Program-made: the position numbers and the translations under genes
The notes under the pieces: generated by a model
What the model was told of the DNA's origin: nothing
The model's input: only the letters and a program-made list of their open reading frames with translations
Database searches by the model: none
In this document: positions 23,924-26,926 of the stretch, in pieces
Layout of the letters: each line of letters starts with the position of its first letter
Numbering within the stretch: the stretch's first letter is position 1
From: an uncultured Methanobrevibacter sp.
GTDB taxonomy: Archaea > Methanobacteriota > Methanobacteria > Methanobacteriales > Methanobacteriaceae
Length of the DNA: 26,926 nucleotides
NCBI GenBank assembly: GCA_900317865.1
Contig: ONIK01000021.1
Location: 1-26,926, forward strand
Reading direction: 5' to 3'

Positions 23924-23972
23924 TTTAAATACTACTTAAAATATATATTAAAATGTTGTTATATAGCAACAT
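23924..23972 (+). promoter_or_regulatory. tRNA promoter and hairpin at the 5' flank
   Basis: TTTAAATA lies at 23924-23931 and a second TATA-like ATATATATTA at 23941-23950. Between them and the tRNA, ATGTTGTT (23953-23960) and AGCAACAT (23965-23972) form an 8-base inverted repeat (two G-T pairs) with a 4-base loop, ending exactly one base before the tRNA. If the first box is used, this is a hairpin in the precursor leader; if the second, it overlaps the start site. Confidence 0.4.
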
Positions 23973-24033
23973 AGTCCCGTAGGGTAGTGGTAATCCTTCT
24001 AGGCTTTGGACGGTTCGACTCCGCTCGGGACTA
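23973..24033 (+). tRNA. tRNA-Gln (UUG)-like gene lacking the 3' half of the anticodon stem and the variable loop
   Basis: The acceptor strands pair fully: AGTCCCG (23973-23979) with CGGGACT (24026-24032), with discriminator A at 24033. A D arm follows (GGG...TCCT), then CTAGG and the anticodon loop CTTTGGA with anticodon TTG (24006-24008), the identity of tRNA-Gln. After that loop only CGG precedes the T loop TTCGACT and CCGCT. So the expected CCTAG strand, the variable loop and two T-stem bases, about 12 nt, are missing; the gene is 61 nt long rather than the usual 73 (72 plus discriminator). It cannot form a cloverleaf anticodon arm. It may be a deleted pseudogene, or the deletion may be an assembly error. 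No intron or split-tRNA pattern is seen. Confidence 0.6.
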
Positions 24034-24050
24034 TTTAATTAACTTTTTTT

Positions 24051-25250
24051 ATGAGATTTTTTATGGAAAAGCTATTACTTATTGGAATTAATACAAGAAG
24101 TATGCTTAAAAGTGCATTAAAATTAGATTATGAAGTTTTTTCAACAAGTTATTTTTCAACATCAGATACGCCTGCAATTAAAAATCAGAAAATAATTCTA
24201 GAAGAAAAAGATAATGAAAGTTCAGGTGTTTTTGAAGACAATTTTGATGGTGCAAGTATTTTAGATATTTCCAGAGATTACATTGATGAAGTTGACTATA
24301 TAATACCGATTTCAGGAATTTCACCAAACGACTTTACAAAAAAAGACCGGGAAAAGATTCTTGGAAATAAAAATACTTCAAATATTGAAAATAAATTCAA
24401 ATTTTATAAAAAGATCAAGGATGAATTTAAAGTTCCTGAGACTTTTTTAATAAAAGATGTAGATGAAGCGATTGAAATTAGTGAAAATAAATCTGATGTT
24501 AAATATATTGTAAAACCCCTTAAAGGATCTGGTGGTTACAACATAAATCTTTTAAATGATGATAGTTATATTCAATTAAATGATGGTGAAAAATTTATCC
24601 TCCAAGAATATGTTGAGGGAATCAATTTAAGTTCATCAGTACTTGGAAGTGACAACTATAAAAAAACCATAATGAACTCCAGACTACTGACAGAACATGA
24701 TTTTAAAAAGAACAACAGTTACATATATATTGGAAATATCTTACCTTTAACAAAAGAAAGCATCTTAACAGAAATAAAAGATATTGACAAAATTAACAAT
24801 GAAATGATTGAAACATCACAAAACCTTGCATACACATTTGATTTAATCGGGTCTAACGGTGTTGACTATATATTAAACGAAAATGGATTATATGTAATAG
24901 AAATAAATCCCAGAATACAGGGAACATTTGAATGCATAGAAAAATCACTTCAGATAAACATGCTGGATGCCCACATCAAAAGCTGTTTAAATGAAAATGT
25001 AGATATTCCAAAAGCAAAGTATTATGCATACAAAAAAATTATTTACTCACCATGCAGGAATAAATATTCGAAAATAGATTTGGATAACATTTACGATTTA
25101 CCTCATTTAGGTACAATAACTGAAAAATCAGAACCATTGCTTACAATAATAGACAAAAATAGTAATTTTGATAAATTATATAAAAAAGTTGAAAATAGTG
25201 CCAAAATCGTAAATAACGAAACTAAAAAATACCAACAAGATGCAATATAA
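24051..25250 (+). CDS. ATP-grasp superfamily ligase, substrate unknown
   Basis: 399 residues from ATG 24051; ATG 24063 (start MEKLLLIG) is nearly as good, and only 17 bases separate the tRNA from 24051. The N-terminal domain starts LLLIGINTRSMLKSALKL. The ATP-grasp fold is seen in KYIVKPLKGSGGYNINLL (about 154-171), FILQEYVEGINLSSSVLG near 181, NGVDYILNENGLYVIEINPR near 273 (metal-binding Glu and Asn) and GTFECIEKSL. It fits the COG2232-type carboligases of methanogens, which join a carboxylate and an amine with ATP. The partner substrate is not visible from sequence. Its 3' end overlaps a convergent small gene by 29 bases. Confidence 0.8.
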   Translation: MRFFMEKLLLIGINTRSMLKSALKLDYEVFSTSYFSTSDTPAIKNQKIILEEKDNESSGVFEDNFDGASILDISRDYIDEVDYIIPISGISPNDFTKKDREKILGNKNTSNIENKFKFYKKIKDEFKVPETFLIKDVDEAIEISENKSDVKYIVKPLKGSGGYNINLLNDDSYIQLNDGEKFILQEYVEGINLSSSVLGSDNYKKTIMNSRLLTEHDFKKNNSYIYIGNILPLTKESILTEIKDIDKINNEMIETSQNLAYTFDLIGSNGVDYILNENGLYVIEINPRIQGTFECIEKSLQINMLDAHIKSCLNENVDIPKAKYYAYKKIIYSPCRNKYSKIDLDNIYDLPHLGTITEKSEPLLTIIDKNSNFDKLYKKVENSAKIVNNETKKYQQDAI

Positions 25251-25371
25251 AGAATATGAATCCTATTGTAATTAAAAAAGTAGTAGCAATCATCGCATAA
25301 GTCATCCAGACAAATAATTTTGCTTTATTATCAGGATCATTCATAAATTGATCTATTGGATTTCTCTTCAT
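25222..25371 (-). CDS. 49-residue single-helix membrane protein next to the ATP synthase genes
   Basis: ATG 25371 follows GGTG with 6-base spacing, and the frame ends at TAG 25222, overlapping the ATP-grasp gene by 29 bases. The protein starts MKRNPIDQFMNDPDNKAKLF, is hydrophilic for about 20 residues, then has one or two linked hydrophobic segments (VWMTYAMIATTFLITIGFIF FILHLV as two parts). It looks like a real small gene because it has a good site, a charged head and a membrane tail. It lies 66 bases downstream of atpD on the same strand, so it could be the last gene of the ATP synthase operon. I do not know its function. Confidence 0.65.
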   Translation of the reverse strand: MKRNPIDQFMNDPDNKAKLFVWMTYAMIATTFLITIGFIFFILHLVGIF

Positions 25372-25437
25372 TTAATACACCAATATTGTAAAATATTAAA
25401 AAAAATAAATAAAAAATGATTAGAATAAGAAGTAATC

Positions 25438-26112
25438 TTATTCTGCGGCCTCTTTAGCGGCTTGTGCCTTCTCATTTTTTTCAATAGTAGACCTAATCAT
25501 TTTCAAACGAACAAAGTTTTCCCTTTCCATTTCTTGGAGTCTCATATCAATATACTTTTCAGTATTTTCGAATCTTGGAATCATAATATGTTCTAAAGCA
25601 TTTACCCTACGTTTAGTTGATTCAATTTCCTCAGCTAATAAGAAAATTGTTTTTTCAACTTCACCAAGTTCAATTAAATACTTAAGAGATTCCTCGAATT
25701 TTTTTGCAGCTTCATCTAATTGAATGGTTGTATCTGAAAAACCGTAACCCCTATCAATAATGGATCTTTCTTCCATTTTAATATTAGTTACAGGTACATT
25801 TACACCCATAACACTTCTTGAAGAAATGTCAACATCTATAGATTCTTTAACAGATAAAGATGCTTTCTTTACAGCTAAATCACCCATCGCAATTTGAGCT
25901 TCAATTAATGCATCATTAGCTTCTTGTAAACTTTTTTCTGCATTTTCACGAATACCTTTAACACGATCCAAGATATCAAAAAATTCTTTGATTAAAGCAT
26001 CTCTTTTTTCTTTGAGTAAACCATGCCCTTTAACTGCAAGTTTAGTCCTGTTTTTAAGAGATAATAACTCCATCCTTGTTGGATTAATTCCATCAATAAT
26101 ATCTTGTGCCAT
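25438..26112 (-). CDS. atpD: A-type ATP synthase subunit D
   Basis: 224 residues. This is the central-shaft coiled-coil subunit that turns inside the A3B3 head and links to the membrane rotor. The N-terminus MAQDIIDGINPTRMELLSLKNRTKLAVKGHGLLK matches the family, followed by two long helices, with ALEHIMIPRFENTEKYIDMRLQEMERENFVRLKMIR near the end, giving a coiled coil with the N-terminal helix. The ATG is behind GGTGAT. The gene follows atpB by 27 bases on the minus strand, the usual order of the archaeal ATP synthase operon (A, B, D at its end). Confidence 0.95.
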   Translation of the reverse strand: MAQDIIDGINPTRMELLSLKNRTKLAVKGHGLLKEKRDALIKEFFDILDRVKGIRENAEKSLQEANDALIEAQIAMGDLAVKKASLSVKESIDVDISSRSVMGVNVPVTNIKMEERSIIDRGYGFSDTTIQLDEAAKKFEESLKYLIELGEVEKTIFLLAEEIESTKRRVNALEHIMIPRFENTEKYIDMRLQEMERENFVRLKMIRSTIEKNEKAQAAKEAAE

Positions 26113-26139
26113 TTAATCACCTGTTTTAAACAAATGAAT

Positions 26140-26926
<787 letters not shown>

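Overview
The window looks like a chromosomal segment of a gut-type methanogenic archaeon of the order Methanobacteriales, most like Methanobrevibacter. The DNA is very AT-rich and the coding density is high. Archaeal marker genes are present: TFB, the H/ACA protein Gar1, DnaG-type primase, an A-type ATP synthase, an archaeal UMP kinase and an AqpM-type aquaporin. Ribosome binding sites are mostly GGTGAT or AGGAGG, promoters carry TATA boxes such as TTTAAATA, and the surface proteins are typical of the group: an adhesin-like protein and a pseudomurein-binding-repeat protein. The species call is inference.

Layout. (1) 1-3345, minus: 1115 residues of a secreted adhesin-like protein that runs off the left edge, made of a beta-helix, an Ig-like domain and four DUF11 units in an exact A-B-A-B alternation. 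(2) 3955-8031, plus: purD, a TMEM175-type channel whose coding frame has no canonical start, a wall-anchored protein with one pseudomurein-binding repeat, and an aquaporin. (3) 8343-10358: a membrane phosphodiesterase/alkaline-phosphatase-superfamily enzyme. (4) 10430-10713: what looks like a nonautonomous IS200/IS605-type relic with an omega-RNA-like right end, ending a few bases before the ribosome binding site of the UMP kinase gene. (5) 10724-13588: pyrH, tatD, a zinc-ribbon membrane protein and two YbjQ-domain genes, packed like an operon. (6) 13563-17471: TauE/SafE permease (minus), an orphan membrane protein, and a two-domain glycosyltransferase, the last two apparently with leaderless transcripts. 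(7) 17494-19602, minus: TFB, gar1, and an RraA-like protein. (8) 20036-25250, plus: dnaG, a rubredoxin-GltB-domain protein, bioY, a DUF1284 protein, a tRNA-Gln-like gene that lacks part of its anticodon arm, and an ATP-grasp enzyme. (9) 25222-26926, minus: a 49-residue membrane protein, atpD, and the C-terminal part of atpB.

Most protein genes are ordinary housekeeping genes. The points that stand out are the orphan transposon-end RNA fused to the pyrH leader, the shortened tRNA-Gln, and two genes (TFB and the TMEM175 channel) whose only well-placed start codons are ACG and ATC. The start-codon and tRNA anomalies could be real biology or errors in the assembled sequence, and they should be checked together. 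A likely biotin-repressor operator (TTGCTAT-N14-ATAGCAA) covers the bioY promoter. I see no CRISPR array, rRNA gene or prophage, and no intact insertion sequence.
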